Shown piece after piece: positions 54,672 through 63,907 of a DNA stretch of 64,000 nt. The DNA comes from an uncultured Eubacteriales bacterium (GTDB taxonomy: Bacteria > Bacillota > Clostridia > Oscillospirales > Oscillospiraceae). Both the position numbers and the translations under genes were made by a program. The stretch spans positions 1 to 64,000 of the forward strand of contig OMTF01000005.1 in assembly GCA_900313925.1 (NCBI GenBank), in the 5' to 3' direction. Every line of letters starts with the position of its first letter. Position 1 is the stretch's first letter. The notes below the pieces were generated by a model. It worked only from the letters and a program-made list of their open reading frames with translations. It did no database searches and was not told where the DNA came from.

Positions 54672-56384
54672 TTACATTTTCATCAGCATATTAATACACT
54701 GCTGATTATTCTCTGCACTGGAAAACATATTTATAATCTGATCCACATACTCTTCTGCACGAAGTCCGTTGACAGCACGGTGAATTGCATTAAGAGCACG
54801 CTGCTCTTCCGGATTGAGTAAGAGATCATCACGTCGAGTTCCGGATTTCTGGATATCAATCGCTGGAAAGATTCTCCTTTCCTGCAGTTTGCGATTCAAT
54901 ATCAGCTCCATATTTCCAGTTCCTTTGAATTCCTCATAAACTACATCATCCATTTTAGATCCCGTATCCACTAGTGCTGTAGCTAAAATTGTCAGGCTTC
55001 CCCCTTCACGCATATTCCGAGCAGCGCCAAAAAATTTCTTTGGCATGTGCAGTGCCGCTGGATCAAGTCCGCCCGAAAGCGTTCGTCCAGAAGGAGGGAC
55101 CAGAAGATTATAGGCACGTGTAAGCCTTGTAATACTGTCCAGCAGAATTACAACATCCTTTTTAAACTCAACGAGTCGCTTTGCCCTCTCTATTACCATC
55201 TCAGCGACACGCTGATGATGCTCCGGATGCTCATCGAAGGTGGAATACAATACCTCGGCGTTATCCCCCCGAATACTATCCTGCATATCTGTAACTTCCT
55301 CGGGACGTTCATCAATGAGCAGTACAATCAAGTGAACTTCCGGATAGTTATGGAGAAGAGATTTTGCGACTTCCTTCAATAGTGTAGTTTTTCCCGCCTT
55401 TGGGGGCGAAACTATCAAACCGCGCTGCCCCCTTCCAACGGGGCTTATCAAATCCATCAGTCTCATAGCCACAGAAGCCCCAGGCATTTCTAGGATATAG
55501 CGGCTGTTCGGAAAGATTGGCGTCATCGACTCAAATGTATTTCTCTTAACTGCTTCTTCCGGCGGCATACCGCATACGGAAGTTAGTAAATCTAATGCAG
55601 CGAGTTTCTCTGATGTAGACTTTTCCCGAGCCTTTCCATTCAGATAATCTCCTGTTTTCAGTCGAAAACGGCGAATAATTCCTGGTGCTACATAGGTATC
55701 GTTATTTCCCGGAAGATAGTTCTCACTGCGGATGAATCCGTATCCGTCTTGCATAACCTCCAAGATTCCTGAAACCGTTGTCTGCGGAATAATAGTCGTA
55801 GATTTGCTCGGAGTCGGCATTGCTCCTTCAACCGCCTTACTCTCAGAAGCCGCTGGTTTTAATTCTTCTGTAGAAAGCCCTGCTGCCTTTACATGGATCG
55901 GTTTCTGCTGCGTTTTATTGCTTATTTCCGAATTTCGGCCTTTGCTCTGGCTCATACGATGAACTGGATAACTTTTGTTAGAATTTTTTACATTGAGTTT
56001 TCTGGCAGGGGTTGATTTGTCTATAGAAGCCGTTTTGGTCCCCATACTGTGCGCACGATTACCATGTGAAGAAGACGAATTTTCCTTCTCATCATTTTTT
56101 CTGATCTCGTGCGGAACGGCAGCAGAATTTCTTTTTTTTGCAGTATTTGTCTGCTTGTTTCCAACCTTTTTTTCTGGAACTGCGTGTTCTTTCTTTGGCG
56201 CACTTTTCTCCGGTATATCGTGGTCTTTGCCCTGGGAATGATCTAATGGAGCTTTTTGGGCGTCCAACTGCATTATCGCTTCAATAAGATCCGCTTTTTT
56301 CATCGAGGAAAAAGAATGAATCTTTCTTTCCCTTGCAAGCTCTCTAAGTTCTACAAGCTTCATGCTGTTATAATCTTGAGTCAT
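54672..56384 (-). CDS. rho: Transcription termination factor Rho
   Basis: Hexameric RNA helicase that ends transcription. 570 residues, longer than the usual ~420. The N-terminal Rho_N helix bundle ([19 protein letters not shown]) is followed by about 150 residues of low-complexity, Lys/Ser/Asn-rich sequence (about 45-205). The RNA-binding domain comes next ([19 protein letters not shown]), then the ATPase core with the P-loop [35 protein letters not shown] and the Q-loop region [19 protein letters not shown]. Such inserts occur in other Firmicutes and Bacteroidota and may affect RNA binding or condensate formation. Confidence 0.96.
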   Translation of the reverse strand: MTQDYNSMKLVELRELARERKIHSFSSMKKADLIEAIMQLDAQKAPLDHSQGKDHDIPEKSAPKKEHAVPEKKVGNKQTNTAKKRNSAAVPHEIRKNDEKENSSSSHGNRAHSMGTKTASIDKSTPARKLNVKNSNKSYPVHRMSQSKGRNSEISNKTQQKPIHVKAAGLSTEELKPAASESKAVEGAMPTPSKSTTIIPQTTVSGILEVMQDGYGFIRSENYLPGNNDTYVAPGIIRRFRLKTGDYLNGKAREKSTSEKLAALDLLTSVCGMPPEEAVKRNTFESMTPIFPNSRYILEMPGASVAMRLMDLISPVGRGQRGLIVSPPKAGKTTLLKEVAKSLLHNYPEVHLIVLLIDERPEEVTDMQDSIRGDNAEVLYSTFDEHPEHHQRVAEMVIERAKRLVEFKKDVVILLDSITRLTRAYNLLVPPSGRTLSGGLDPAALHMPKKFFGAARNMREGGSLTILATALVDTGSKMDDVVYEEFKGTGNMELILNRKLQERRIFPAIDIQKSGTRRDDLLLNPEEQRALNAIHRAVNGLRAEEYVDQIINMFSSAENNQQCINMLMKM

Positions 56385-56709
56385 AAATCTGCTCCCCGCT
56401 TATTGCGTTCCATTTTTTATCCTCGTTTGGAATATTTCTGAATAAATATTCAGTTAAATCAGAAATTATTATAATGACAAAATAAAAGTGCTCTGAAAAA
56501 GTAAAGAATGTCTGTGAATACACGGCTAACGTGTATATTTTTCTATAGTTTTCTGAGTTAATTGGTGGGATACCAGAAACTGCGTATGAAACACGCAGCT
56601 CATAGATAGCAGAATTTCTTTTCTGCTGAAAGCTTACAAATGAATTCTATTAAAGAACTTAACCCTTGTCAAGATAATGCCAACGGAACACAAAATTTGT
56701 CACATTTTT
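56385..56709. other. rho upstream region
   Basis: About 325 bases holding the presumed rho promoter. It contains three small inverted repeats: ATACACG/CGTGTAT (56518-56536, followed by ATTTTTC), CTGCGT/ACGCAG near 56579-56600, and AGCAGAA/TTCTGCT near 56608-56627. No gene or known RNA element is recognised; a Rho autoregulatory leader is possible. Confidence 0.35.
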
Positions 56710-56752
56710 ACAAAATTGCCTGAAAAAAGAATCCTCTCTGTTTCAGGCAATT
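56710..56752 (-). terminator. Terminator of the YbaK-type gene
   Basis: GCCTGAAA (56718-56725) pairs with TTTCAGGC (56741-56748); read leftward it is followed by AATTTTGT. It lies about 50 bases past the gene stop. Confidence 0.7.
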
Positions 56753-56798
56753 GATAGCTTCTTCGAATCCTATGAGCTTTATGCAAACCTAGAAGCCC

Positions 56799-57278
56799 TT
56801 ATTTTTCTTCCGGTTCTTTACATACATCAACCCAGCCCTCAGCGTTCGAAATCTTTTCCAATTCATCCACACTTAGTTTCACCGCACTGTGGTCGTTACC
56901 CGCTGCAGGATATACCGTATCAAATTTCTTCAAACTTACATCCAAATAGATCGGAATCCCATCTTTAATACCGAACGGGCAAACGCCTCCCGGTGCATGG
57001 CCGATCATTTCTTCAACCTGAGAAAAGGGGATAAGCTTAGCCTTTGTATGGAAAGTCTCCTTATATTTGTGGTTATCTATTTTCGCGTCACCTTCCGTAA
57101 GAATGAGAATTGGGTTGTTGTCCTTCAATAGAAGAGACATTGTTTTCGCAATTTCCGCAGGCTGACATCCGATCGCCGTCGCAGCCTCATCAACCGTAGC
57201 GCTGGAAGCATCAAATTCCAAAACACGCTCTCCAAATCCTACGCTTTCTAGATACTTTTTTGCTTTTTCTAAAGACAT
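56799..57278 (-). CDS. ybaK: YbaK/EbsC-family aminoacyl-tRNA deacylase
   Basis: Trans-editing hydrolase of mischarged tRNA (Cys-tRNA-Pro or similar). 159 residues; KTMSLLLKDNNPILILTEGDAKID includes the catalytic lysine region and HAPGGVCPFGIK is the conserved substrate loop. The ATG follows AGGAAAGGAAG. The exact tRNA specificity (YbaK, ProXp or EbsC type) is not decided by sequence alone. Confidence 0.88.
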   Translation of the reverse strand: MSLEKAKKYLESVGFGERVLEFDASSATVDEAATAIGCQPAEIAKTMSLLLKDNNPILILTEGDAKIDNHKYKETFHTKAKLIPFSQVEEMIGHAPGGVCPFGIKDGIPIYLDVSLKKFDTVYPAAGNDHSAVKLSVDELEKISNAEGWVDVCKEPEEK

Positions 57279-57490
57279 GAAGATCTTCCTTTCCTCTATA
57301 GGATTAAATGCTATGTAACGCTTCCTCCTGCATTGTCGGCGGAAATCCGTAAATATAAAGTGTATATATTCAAAAAGTGGGAATTCCAGTAGCCATCTGA
57401 TTATTGGAATTACCCAGATGTATATTCGCTTTTCTAATCTGATATTGTTGATATTACTACACCCATGCGAAAAGGTACAGTGCTACAGCT

Positions 57491-58876
57491 CTAATTTTTC
57501 TGCTCTTTTTCGGGGAGTAGCGCAAAGTCTTTCTTTCGAAGGTGATAATAGAATCCTGTCATCGCAATACCCGTAATTATCCAGGAAATCGGATAGATAA
57601 TAAGAAGCATCTCAAATGTGCTAAAAATCGGGAAAAGCAGATACACCCAAATCAAACGGATAACGCATGTACCTAAAATGGTAATAAGCGCCGGCAACAT
57701 GGAATGCCCCATACCTCGAAGCGTTGATCCGCTGATTTCGTAAGTTGCAGAAATCGGCTGCGTTGAAATAACTATAACCATTCGAATCAATGCATAATGG
57801 ATTACCTGAGGGTCCTGGGAAAACAGCTGAATACATGTCGTTCGCGTAAGAACAAGCGCGGCGTCAAATATCAAAATGGAAAGGAATCCGCACCAAAAGC
57901 ATTCTCTGAATATTTTCTTGCATCGCTGCGCTTCTCCTGCAGCATAGTTTTGACTTGTAAATGTTGTTGTCGCTTGATCAAACGCATTCAGAATAAAATA
58001 TGAAAGAAATTCAAAATTTACCGCAGCAGAAGAACCCGCTACCGCGTAGTATCCAAACCCGTTCAGCGCAGACTGAATGCAGACATTGGAAATGGAAAAT
58101 ACAACGCCCTGCAGTCCAGCAGGGGCTCCGATATATATGATTCGGCTGCTGAGAGTACGGTCTAGGCACAGCTTTTTCCATTCGAAATGGAAAACTCCTT
58201 CTTCACGGGATAAAAACCATAAAATCAAAAAACAGCAGACAACATTGGACATAACCGTTGCGATTGCCACGCCGCTAACGCTCATTTTATAATAAATTAC
58301 AAGCAGAAGATTCAGTCCAACGTTTAAAATCCCTCCGAAAACAAGGCAGATTAACGGTCGGTGGCTGTCTCCTTTGCTCCGTAGTACCGCAGCCCCAAAA
58401 TTATATAGCAGCATAAATGGCATTCCAGTAAAATATATTTTAAGATACTTTACCGCCAAATCGATAATTTCCTTCGGCGTATTCATAAGCGTTAGCATGG
58501 GGCGTGCTACGAACTGTCCTACTATTAGAAGGAAAAAGCCGCTGATAATCGCTATTGAAAAAGCGGAATGCATTGCCCGGGGAATTCTCTTTCCTTCGCC
58601 GCTTCCAATCAGAGACGCTAACACAACGTTTGCACCAGTAGAAAGTCCAAGGAAAAGATTAACCAGTAAGCCAATTACTGGCCCAACGCTGCCTACGGCC
58701 GCAAGAGCTTCACTGGTATCAAACCTTCCAAGAACTGCAACATCCGCGGCATTAAATAATTGCTGCAGAATTCCAGTAGCAAGAATCGGTAGTGCAAATA
58801 ATACTATTTTCTTCAGCAAAGGACCATGCAGCATGTCGACTTCTCTGCTGCGTTTTTTTGCCTTTACCTCTTCCAT
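57491..58876 (-). CDS. MATE family multidrug/metabolite exporter
   Basis: 461 residues with 12 hydrophobic segments in two repeated halves, the MATE pattern. The first half begins ...MLHGPLLKKIVLFALPILATGILQQ and contains AADVAVLGRFDTSEALAAVG, the standard MATE N-terminal signature. The ATG at 58876 is chosen because GGGAGAG lies 5 bases upstream; a TTG at 58891 has no site. Substrate unknown, probably cationic compounds driven by Na+ or H+. Confidence 0.92.
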   Translation of the reverse strand: MEEVKAKKRSREVDMLHGPLLKKIVLFALPILATGILQQLFNAADVAVLGRFDTSEALAAVGSVGPVIGLLVNLFLGLSTGANVVLASLIGSGEGKRIPRAMHSAFSIAIISGFFLLIVGQFVARPMLTLMNTPKEIIDLAVKYLKIYFTGMPFMLLYNFGAAVLRSKGDSHRPLICLVFGGILNVGLNLLLVIYYKMSVSGVAIATVMSNVVCCFLILWFLSREEGVFHFEWKKLCLDRTLSSRIIYIGAPAGLQGVVFSISNVCIQSALNGFGYYAVAGSSAAVNFEFLSYFILNAFDQATTTFTSQNYAAGEAQRCKKIFRECFWCGFLSILIFDAALVLTRTTCIQLFSQDPQVIHYALIRMVIVISTQPISATYEISGSTLRGMGHSMLPALITILGTCVIRLIWVYLLFPIFSTFEMLLIIYPISWIITGIAMTGFYYHLRKKDFALLPEKEQKN

Positions 58877-58891
58877 TGTTCTCTCTCCCAA

Positions 58892-59284
58892 TACATCATT
58901 TTGCGCAATGATGTTTCTATCGTATAAATTTGTACTTTATACATTTAGGAACGCCGAAATTCATCCGAACCGCCAAACTTCATACCAAAAAACCCTATTG
59001 ATATTATTATGGCAAAAGTAATTTTTTATTTAGAAGCTGAGCTATTCTAATAAAGATATGAAATATTTGCAAGCATTTGCATCTATAGAGACTGCTTCAG
59101 TTTTTTAAAATTTTATCCGGAACTTATCTATGATCATTAACTCCGCTTTTTCGATACGATCTTCATTCCCCTAATGTATAAAAACGCATATTATTTCTAT
59201 GGTGAACGAAACATGTGCTATATAATATGCTATGCATAGATTAACGCCGTTAGTCGGAAAAAATGCGGATGGGCTACTGTCGAA
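58892..59284. other. Intergenic region, nothing recognised
   Basis: About 390 AT-rich bases upstream of the MATE gene. It presumably holds its promoter. No open frame with a ribosome binding site, and no clear structured RNA. Confidence 0.4.
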
Positions 59285-59321
59285 ATAGAAAAGCAAAAGT
59301 TCGGATTTCCGGTACTTTTGC
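59285..59321 (-). terminator. Terminator of the DUF362 gene
   Basis: GCAAAAGT (59293-59300) pairs with ACTTTTGC (59314-59321), with an inner CGG/CCG stem; read leftward it is followed by TTTTCTATTT. It lies about 73 bases past the gene stop. Confidence 0.65.
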
Positions 59322-59393
59322 CTATTCATAATATTCTCTCTTGCATGATCCACTGCTGTTTAGCTCTCTGTATTCCTTCTCATTCCCTTTCAC

Positions 59394-60290
59394 TCAATCG
59401 ACAAGTATAAGTTCATAGGATCTTGTTCCCATTTCAAGTTTTTCCGCAGCTTCCAGAATGTGTGTACCGTGGCGGCTATTAACTCTTTCCAAAAAATGTT
59501 CTTGCCCTGGATCGTCTTTTGCCTCATAGATCCGATCCATGCATGCCTGATCTACAGCGACTGGGTCGAGAGATGCCAATATACCTATATCTTGCATACA
59601 AGGAGCTTCTGCGTTTGTTACACAGTCGCAGTCCACCGAGAGGTTCTTCATTGTGTTGATGTAGGCAATTCGTCCGTTGAAATGATCTGCAACAGAGCTT
59701 GCAGCATCTGCCATTGCCTCAAGGAATCTGTCCTGTTCCGCATGTTTCTCCCAGCATTCTATGTTGCTTGTACTTCCTCCTCCGGAATGAATCCAGGCCT
59801 TTCCTTTTGACGAGGCGCATCCTATGGAAAGCTGTTTTAAAGCTCCACCGTAGCCTCCCATCGGGTGGCCTTTAAAATGGGATAAAACAAGCATGGAATT
59901 ATAATTCAGCAGGTGTTTTCCAACATAGTTCTGTTTAAGGATTATTCCGTTCGGAATCTTTAAGACGGCATCCGGTCCTTCCGCATCCATCAAATCCACA
60001 GTAAAATATTTTGTCCACTCATGTTTTTCAAGAAGGATTCTATGATTTTCTGTATGGTCACGAACTCCCCCATAATAATCGCCATATGCTGTGTTGCACT
60101 CAACAACTGTCCCCTGCAGCTCATCAATGATCGGTTTAAAATAAGTCGGCCGTAGAAAGTTCTGATTGTTTATTTCCCCTGAATGCAGCTTAATCGCTAC
60201 TTTGCCCGGAAGCTCTATTCCCAGCGCATGGTACATGTCTCGAAGCATTTCCGGACTAATTCTTTTTGTAAAATAAACCTTGGATTTCAC
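59394..60290 (-). CDS. DUF362 domain-containing protein
   Basis: 298 residues from a GTG at 60290, chosen because TTGGAGGG lies 7 bases upstream. The DUF362 core is recognisable: VAIKLHSGEINNQNFLRP, VVECNTAYGDYYGGVRD, VLSHFKGHPMGGYGGALKQL (conserved His/Gly loop) and the cysteine-containing VDCDCVTNAEAPCMQDIG. The two-[4Fe-4S] ferredoxin domain often fused to this family is absent. Function is not well established; cysteines and genomic associations suggest a redox or metal role. It stands upstream of the divergently oriented oxidoreductase gene. Confidence 0.82.
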   Translation of the reverse strand: MKSKVYFTKRISPEMLRDMYHALGIELPGKVAIKLHSGEINNQNFLRPTYFKPIIDELQGTVVECNTAYGDYYGGVRDHTENHRILLEKHEWTKYFTVDLMDAEGPDAVLKIPNGIILKQNYVGKHLLNYNSMLVLSHFKGHPMGGYGGALKQLSIGCASSKGKAWIHSGGGSTSNIECWEKHAEQDRFLEAMADAASSVADHFNGRIAYINTMKNLSVDCDCVTNAEAPCMQDIGILASLDPVAVDQACMDRIYEAKDDPGQEHFLERVNSRHGTHILEAAEKLEMGTRSYELILVD

Positions 60291-60450
60291 TAAGTTTCCC
60301 TCCAATCCTAGTTAGCAGTTAGCCGCACTGGCAACCCCAATTTATTATATTTTCCATTGCCCCTCTATGTAAAATAATATCGTATTAGTCAATAAAAAAC
60401 TCCCAGATTGAGAAATAGGGCTAATTATGGAATTCCAATGTTCAAACAGG

Positions 60451-60479
60451 TTGCTCTTGAATATTTTATTCATTATAGT
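60451..60479 (+). promoter_or_regulatory. Promoter of the Fe-S/GltD-like oxidoreductase gene
   Basis: TTGCTC, 17 bases, TATAGT; start predicted near 60486. Immediately downstream an inverted repeat AGTAGA-CATTAT-TCTACT (60497-60514) could be a repressor site overlapping the early transcript. Confidence 0.45.
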
Positions 60480-60556
60480 AAAATCTTCTAAGAAAGAGTA
60501 GACATTATTCTACTGATGTGTATACTATTCTGCTATTTTGTATGAGGGGGATAACT

Positions 60557-63256
60557 ATGGCAGTACGAGCAAAAATCTTGGCACTTGCAAATAAAATTAC
60601 ACTGGAAGCCCACACAGGCGTTCCCAATGTGCCTTCAGATCCAGAATATCGAATTCTCGCAGAAGTTGTAACCGATGAGCAAGCAGATGTTGCAATGGCC
60701 TGCAAAGTAAAAGTGAATCGTACGCTCAGTGAAATTGCAAAACGTTGTGGGAAATCCCCAGAAGAAACCAAACGAATACTCTATGAACTCAGCAGTGAAG
60801 GCGTCGTTGTTCGATTTACTCCGCCAAACTCCAAAGAAGAATTATTCGTTCTTCCTATTTGGGTCCCCGGCATTATGGAGATGATGGTGGGAAATAAAGC
60901 GCAGGTGGAAGCACATCCGGTAATTGCGCGTTGTTTCGATGAATATACAAAAAAGAATGCACGTTTTATGGCTCCGAATCTACCCGTTGGCATGGGAGTT
61001 ATGCGCGTTATTCCCGTAGAAAAAGCCATAAACACGAATAATGAAATGAAGTCCTATGAAGAACTCAGCTACTATATTGAAAATGCATGGAAACTAGCCG
61101 TTACTGACTGCTCATGCAGACGCTCCCGGCGCCTTGCCGGTGAAGGCTGCGGCCACCTTGAAAAGGACATGTGCATTATGCTCAACCGTTCCGCTGACTT
61201 TCAGATTGAGACCGGACATGGCCACGAAATCTCCAAGGAAGAAGCCTATGCAATTCTACAGCGTGCGGAGGATAATGGACTTATTCACGAGGTCTCGAAT
61301 ATTGATGGCACTGGAGAAGTAAACGGCATCTGCAACTGTTGCGAATGCTCCTGCTTCTCTCTGCGCTGCGGTTTGCTTTATAACTCCTATGACATGCTTC
61401 GTTCAAACTACCATGCGGAGGTGGATCATGAAAAGTGCGCTGCATGCGGCAAATGTGTAGAAAACTGTCAGATGAATGCGGTACGGCTTGGACAGAAGCA
61501 CTGCACGGACGGTTCTGTCCAAAACATCACCTCCGAAACGCCGCATGATAGATTATGGGGGAAAGATCGTTGGGACCTTGACTATCGCGAAAATCGAAAA
61601 ACAGTTACCGACCGCGGCACAGCGCCATGTAAAGTCAACTGCCCTGCTCATATAGCTATTCAAGGCTACATTCGTTTGGCTTCTGAGGGAAAATATCGGG
61701 ATGCATTAGAACTGATAAAAGAAGAAAATCCCTTTCCTGCAATCTGCGGCCGCGTTTGCCCTAAATTCTGTGAAGGTGCCTGCACGCGCGGCAGTTTAGA
61801 TGAGCCTATAGCTATTGATGACATAAAGAAATTCATTGCTGAGCAGGATATGAACGAAAAGCACCGCTTTGTCCCTAAGATGATCAATCAAACCGGGGAA
61901 AAGTTCACCGAAAAAATTGCCGTTATTGGCGGTGGCCCCGCCGGTTTAAGCTGCGCCTATTATCTGGGGGTTAAGGGGTATCCGGTTACCGTCTTTGAAA
62001 AAGAAAAGAAACTCGGTGGCATGATGACGCTTGGAATTCCCTCTTTTCGCCTAGAAAAGCAGGTTGTTGAGTCTGAAATCGATGTTTTGAAAGAAATGGG
62101 GATCGAATTTAAAACCGGCGTGGAAGTCGGCAGAGATATATCGATCGAGGAATTGAGAAAACAAGGTTTCAAGGCTTTCTATCTTGCGATAGGCGCTTCT
62201 AAAGGAAGCACTCTTTCTTGCGAAGGCAGTCACTTGGGCGGTGTTATCACCGGACTTGATTTCCTGCGTAGTGTCAATCAGGGAAAAAAGCCTCCCATCG
62301 GTAAAAACGTCGCCGTCATAGGGGGCGGCAATGTGTCCATTGATGTCGCCCGTTCCGCACTTCGCTTGGGAGCTGAAAATGTATATTTGATTTATCGTCG
62401 GGGGAAAGAAGAAATCAAGGCCGATGCGGAAGAAATTGAAGATGCCATTAATGAAGGGCTGAAATTAATGCTTCTTCGCTCACCGAAGAAGATTGAAGGG
62501 GAAAACGATCATGTCCAACGCATTACCCTGGAAATTATGGATTTAGGCGCCGCTGACTCTTCCGGCAGAAGATCTCCGGTTTCAACTGGAAAACTTGAAA
62601 CCTTGCCTGTTGACAGTGTTATTAGCGCTATCGGGCAAAAAGTAGACTTAGGACAGCTCGACATCGGACAGCTACAGACACAGCATAATGGAACCGTTAT
62701 AGCAGATGCGCTGTCATATCAAACAAATCAACCGGATATTTTTGCTGGTGGTGACGTCGTAACAGGACCGCGATTTATCATTGATGCCGTCGCGGCAGGT
62801 AAAGAAGGCGCAATTTCTATTCACCGCTTTGTGCATGATGGGCAAACCCTAAATATAGGACGCGATCGAAAACTTTACAAAGAAATGGATAAAGCCACAG
62901 CGGCGGTAAGTATTGGAGGATATGACGCAACCTGCAGGCAGCATGCAGCATCTGTATCCCCCGCTAAAGCAGTAAAAACCTTCCGCGATCTTCGCCGTGT
63001 GTTTACTGAAGAACAGATTAAGAAGGAAGCCAGTCGCTGCCTAAATTGCGGGGCCGCTTTTGTGGATCGGTACCGGTGCGTAGGTTGCGGCATTTGTACT
63101 ACGAAATGCCGGTTTGATGCAATACACCTTGTCCGTGATGGCGACTATATCTCGCCTGATGTCCGCAAACTAGCTCCATATCTCATTGGAGGTATGGCGC
63201 GCCGTGGCAGCAGGATCGCCATCAATCTAATCCGTGGGAAAGACTCCGCAAATTGA
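60557..63256 (+). CDS. Multi-domain Fe-S flavoprotein oxidoreductase (GltD-like) with N-terminal winged-helix and cysteine-rich region
   Basis: 899 residues; the ATG at 60557 has GAGGGGG 7 bases upstream. Residues 1-90 look like a winged-helix domain (LSEIAKRCGKSPEETKRILY). A cysteine-rich zone follows (TDCSCRRSRR near 183, CNCCECSC near 258, then CAACGKCVENC near 293, a [4Fe-4S] motif). From about 355 is a glutamate-synthase-small-subunit-like NAD(P)H oxidoreductase: CPAHIAIQGYI, VIGGGPAGLSCAYYL (FAD, near 457), VIGGGNVSIDVARSALRLG (NAD(P), near 589) and FAGGDVVTGP. The C-terminus has CLNCG and CVGCGICTTKC (near 828-850). It is thus an electron-transfer protein joining NAD(P)H to Fe-S clusters; its redox partner is unknown. 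There is no large GltS subunit next to it. Confidence 0.85.
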   Translation: MAVRAKILALANKITLEAHTGVPNVPSDPEYRILAEVVTDEQADVAMACKVKVNRTLSEIAKRCGKSPEETKRILYELSSEGVVVRFTPPNSKEELFVLPIWVPGIMEMMVGNKAQVEAHPVIARCFDEYTKKNARFMAPNLPVGMGVMRVIPVEKAINTNNEMKSYEELSYYIENAWKLAVTDCSCRRSRRLAGEGCGHLEKDMCIMLNRSADFQIETGHGHEISKEEAYAILQRAEDNGLIHEVSNIDGTGEVNGICNCCECSCFSLRCGLLYNSYDMLRSNYHAEVDHEKCAACGKCVENCQMNAVRLGQKHCTDGSVQNITSETPHDRLWGKDRWDLDYRENRKTVTDRGTAPCKVNCPAHIAIQGYIRLASEGKYRDALELIKEENPFPAICGRVCPKFCEGACTRGSLDEPIAIDDIKKFIAEQDMNEKHRFVPKMINQTGEKFTEKIAVIGGGPAGLSCAYYLGVKGYPVTVFEKEKKLGGMMTLGIPSFRLEKQVVESEIDVLKEMGIEFKTGVEVGRDISIEELRKQGFKAFYLAIGASKGSTLSCEGSHLGGVITGLDFLRSVNQGKKPPIGKNVAVIGGGNVSIDVARSALRLGAENVYLIYRRGKEEIKADAEEIEDAINEGLKLMLLRSPKKIEGENDHVQRITLEIMDLGAADSSGRRSPVSTGKLETLPVDSVISAIGQKVDLGQLDIGQLQTQHNGTVIADALSYQTNQPDIFAGGDVVTGPRFIIDAVAAGKEGAISIHRFVHDGQTLNIGRDRKLYKEMDKATAAVSIGGYDATCRQHAASVSPAKAVKTFRDLRRVFTEEQIKKEASRCLNCGAAFVDRYRCVGCGICTTKCRFDAIHLVRDGDYISPDVRKLAPYLIGGMARRGSRIAINLIRGKDSAN

Positions 63257-63280
63257 AAAAATTTCTATTTCTGCTGCAAG

Positions 63281-63318
63281 GAAGGATCCGAAAAACGGAT
63301 CCTTCTGCTTTCTATTGG
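63281..63318 (+). terminator. Intrinsic terminator after the oxidoreductase
   Basis: GAAGGATCCG, 5-base A loop, CGGATCCTTC: a 10-bp perfect stem, followed by a moderately T-rich tail. Confidence 0.75.
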
Positions 63319-63394
63319 AAAAATTCGAATAACGCACTTTTTTCGTATATAATATATTAACGTAATTTCTAATTATTTTTTTCGGAGGCATAAC

Positions 63395-63907
63395 TTGAAA
63401 GAGATATATCTTGCCGGAGGCTGCTTTTGGGGAACAGAGCGCTACCTTGGCTGCATTTCCGGTGTAACTTCAACGCAAGTCGGCTATGCAAATGGAAATG
63501 GAAAACCGGTAACATATGAGGAAGTTTGTACGGGAATTCCCGGGTATGCTGAATGTGTTCATGTTCTGTATAATGATTCCATACTGCCGCTTGAAAATCT
63601 TCTGGAATTTTATTACAAGTCCATTGACCCGCTTTCGTACTGCAGGCAGGCTATGGATTATGGGATTCAATACCGCACTGGAATTTATTACGTTAATTCA
63701 TCGGATTACTTCATTATCGATTCTTCCTTACGGAACCTTGCAAAATCACTGCATGTGCGCAAGACGGAAATCGAATCCATGCCGCTGAAAAACTATTTTC
63801 CAGCGGAACCTTATCACCAGAAGTACTTGGAAAAAAATCCAAACGGATACTGTCACATTCCCCCCCGTATATTTGCTGAAGTGAGGGCTATCAATCATGG
63901 TTCCTGA
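63395..63907 (+). CDS. msrA: Peptide-methionine (S)-S-oxide reductase
   Basis: Repairs methionine-S-sulfoxide in proteins. 170 residues; the catalytic motif is AGGCFWGTE with Cys10. VGYANGNG, YEEVCTGIPGYAECVHVLY, YYKSIDP and FPAEPYHQKYLEKNP are family segments. The start is TTG with CGGAGG 7 bases upstream. It overlaps the next gene by 11 bases, suggesting coupling. Confidence 0.94.
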   Translation: MKEIYLAGGCFWGTERYLGCISGVTSTQVGYANGNGKPVTYEEVCTGIPGYAECVHVLYNDSILPLENLLEFYYKSIDPLSYCRQAMDYGIQYRTGIYYVNSSDYFIIDSSLRNLAKSLHVRKTEIESMPLKNYFPAEPYHQKYLEKNPNGYCHIPPRIFAEVRAINHGS

